In this document: piece after piece, positions 63,135 through 64,000 of the stretch
Layout of the letters: the number at the start of each line of letters is the position of its first letter
Numbering within the stretch: position 1 is the stretch's first letter
Origin: Allosalinactinospora lopnorensis
GTDB lineage: Bacteria > Actinomycetota > Actinomycetes > Streptosporangiales > Streptosporangiaceae
Assembly: GCF_000981225.1 (NCBI RefSeq)
Contig: NZ_LAJC01000011.1
Span: 1-64,000 of the forward strand
DNA length: 64,000 nucleotides
Reading direction: 5' to 3'
Notes under the pieces: generated by a model
Told to the model about the DNA's origin: nothing
Databases searched by the model: none
What the model saw: only the letters and a program-made list of their open reading frames with translations
Program-made: the position numbers and the translations under genes

Positions 63135-63599
63135 ATGACGACGACGTGGCGACAGTTCGCCGACGAAGCGCCCGATCTGGCGGCCGCGGTCCGCGCCCGG
63201 TTCGAAGCGGCGAAGCACCATGTTCTGGCCACTCTGCGCAAGGACGGCGCGCCCCGGGTCAGCGGCACAGAGGTCTCCTACCACGGCCCCGACCTCGCCA
63301 TCGGTTCCATGCCGGGTGCGCTCAAAGCGCGCGACCTGCAGCGCGACGGCAGGTTCGGGCTGCACGCCAACCCCGGCGACGGCTCGATGGAGGGCGGGGA
63401 CGCCAAGATCTCCGGTATCGCGGTGGAGGTGACGGATCCCGCGGAGCTCGCGGAGTACGCGATGGACGCCCCGCCGGGCCCCTTCCACCTGTTCCGGCTG
63501 CTGCTCACCGATGCCGTGGTCACCTCGGTGGAGGAGGACCGGCTCGTCATCCGCGCCTGGCGCCCGGGCAGGGGCGTCACCGAGTTCCGGCGGACATGA
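63135..63599 (+). CDS. Pyridoxamine 5'-phosphate oxidase-fold protein
   Basis: A 154-residue split-barrel protein. Family features are ARFEAAKHHVLATLRKDGAP followed by RVSGTEVSYHGPDLAIGSMP and DLQRDGRFGLHANP. These proteins bind FMN, F420 or heme; the exact cofactor is not clear. ATG 63135 is 24 bases after the inverted repeat. Single gene, convergent with the chitinase gene. Confidence 0.75.
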   Translation: MTTTWRQFADEAPDLAAAVRARFEAAKHHVLATLRKDGAPRVSGTEVSYHGPDLAIGSMPGALKARDLQRDGRFGLHANPGDGSMEGGDAKISGIAVEVTDPAELAEYAMDAPPGPFHLFRLLLTDAVVTSVEEDRLVIRAWRPGRGVTEFRRT

Positions 63600-63611
63600 G
63601 ACACCGCGGAG

Positions 63612-64000
63612 CTACTCCCCGTCCTCCAGCGACTCGTCCATCGCCTCGACCAGCTCGGCGTCGGGGTCCATGTCCAGGTTCCAGAGCATCAGCCCGCCGA
63701 GCCCCTCCTTTCGAACGTAGTACCCCTTCTGCGCGACGGTCTCGGGCGTGTCGTAGGACCACCATTCGCCGTCGCTGTAGAGCCAATAGGCGCCGTTCAA
63801 CGGGTCGTGGAACCGGTGCCCTCCGAGTTCCTCCAGGTCCGCGTAGGCCATGGTGCCCGCACCGTAGTCGCCTTCGGCCGCGTCCTCCGCCGGCGCGAAG
63901 CGGCCGAAGTCCTCGCGGGCCACCCCCTCCCAGCCGCGACCGAACCCGGGGAAGCCGAGGATCAGCTTCTCGGGCGGCAGGCCGTAGTCGAGGTACTGTT
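63612..64000 (-). CDS. GH18 chitinase, C-terminal part (cut by the window edge)
   Basis: The frame is open to the end of the window, so only the last ~129 residues are seen. YGLPPEKLILGFPGFGRGWE is the GH18 barrel strand with the family GxPxxGRGW motif, then LEELGGHRFHDPLNGAYWLY and the final barrel strand KEGLGGLMLWNLDMDPD with its Trp. The catalytic DxxDxE lies outside the window. Short stretch GVARED continues upstream in the same frame. It cleaves chitin; secretion cannot be judged. Confidence 0.85.
   Translation of the reverse strand, partial: QYLDYGLPPEKLILGFPGFGRGWEGVAREDFGRFAPAEDAAEGDYGAGTMAYADLEELGGHRFHDPLNGAYWLYSDGEWWSYDTPETVAQKGYYVRKEGLGGLMLWNLDMDPDAELVEAMDESLEDGE

Overview
The window is high-GC actinobacterial DNA. 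Its gene families point to a filamentous actinomycete, most likely of the Nocardiopsaceae/Streptosporangiales type: a conservon operon (histidine kinase, roadblock, DUF742, Ras-like GTPase), an XRE/DUF397 pair, several RsbW-like ATPases, a DUF574 methyltransferase, a bacterial GH38 alpha-mannosidase and a beta-ketoadipate (pca) operon with a PcaR-type IclR regulator. The taxonomic placement is inference; no rRNA or other phylogenetic marker is present.

Layout. 0.2-4.3 kb: GAF regulator, aldehyde dehydrogenase, DUF779 protein and a deazaflavin-type oxidoreductase. 4.4-9.9 kb: a ketoglutarate-semialdehyde-type dehydrogenase divergent from a frameshifted IclR gene, a TauE/SafE carrier, a relic of methylmalonate-semialdehyde dehydrogenase and a frameshifted iron alcohol dehydrogenase. 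10.2-14.9 kb: conservon ending in a styrene-monooxygenase-like flavoprotein. 14.9-20.1 kb: AGE-family epimerase/isomerase and alpha-mannosidase. 20.1-22.6 kb: RsbW-like ATPase and XRE/DUF397. 22.6-25.9 kb: NDH-2 fused to a membrane domain, next to a protein built from three copies of that domain. 26.3-32.5 kb: split RibD-like deaminase and reductase, XRE regulator, carbonic anhydrase, TetR/SDR/SMR cluster. 32.5-52.2 kb: aromatic catabolism. 52.4-64 kb: methyltransferase, membrane proteins, a PIN toxin-antitoxin pair, tRNA-Asn, a D-lactate-dehydrogenase-type FAD/Fe-S oxidase, a PNPOx-fold protein and the 3' part of a GH18 chitinase.

The largest coherent unit is 33.5-52.2 kb. An ABC importer with its own binding protein plus a benzoylformate-decarboxylase-like enzyme, a second operon (orphan binding protein, aldehyde dehydrogenase, MetE-like Zn alkyltransferase), a PcaR-type IclR regulator and the run pcaI-pcaJ-pcaF-pcaH-pcaG-pcaB-pcaD-pcaC-pobA read as one pathway: an aryl-glyoxylate is imported, decarboxylated, oxidised to 4-hydroxybenzoate, hydroxylated to protocatechuate and taken to succinyl-CoA and acetyl-CoA. 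Near-palindromic 15-mers (consensus RTKC-N7-GAAC), often in pairs 19 bp apart, lie in front of these operons and of the regulator.

Ten reading-frame breaks fall inside otherwise normal genes: IclR, iron ADH, cvnA (twice), NDH-2, SMR, benzoylformate decarboxylase, pcaB, a membrane protein and the FAD/Fe-S oxidase. Three fall in C6/G6 tracts. Many are probably sequence errors, but the MmsA relic and the 5-base duplication in the SMR gene look like true decay.
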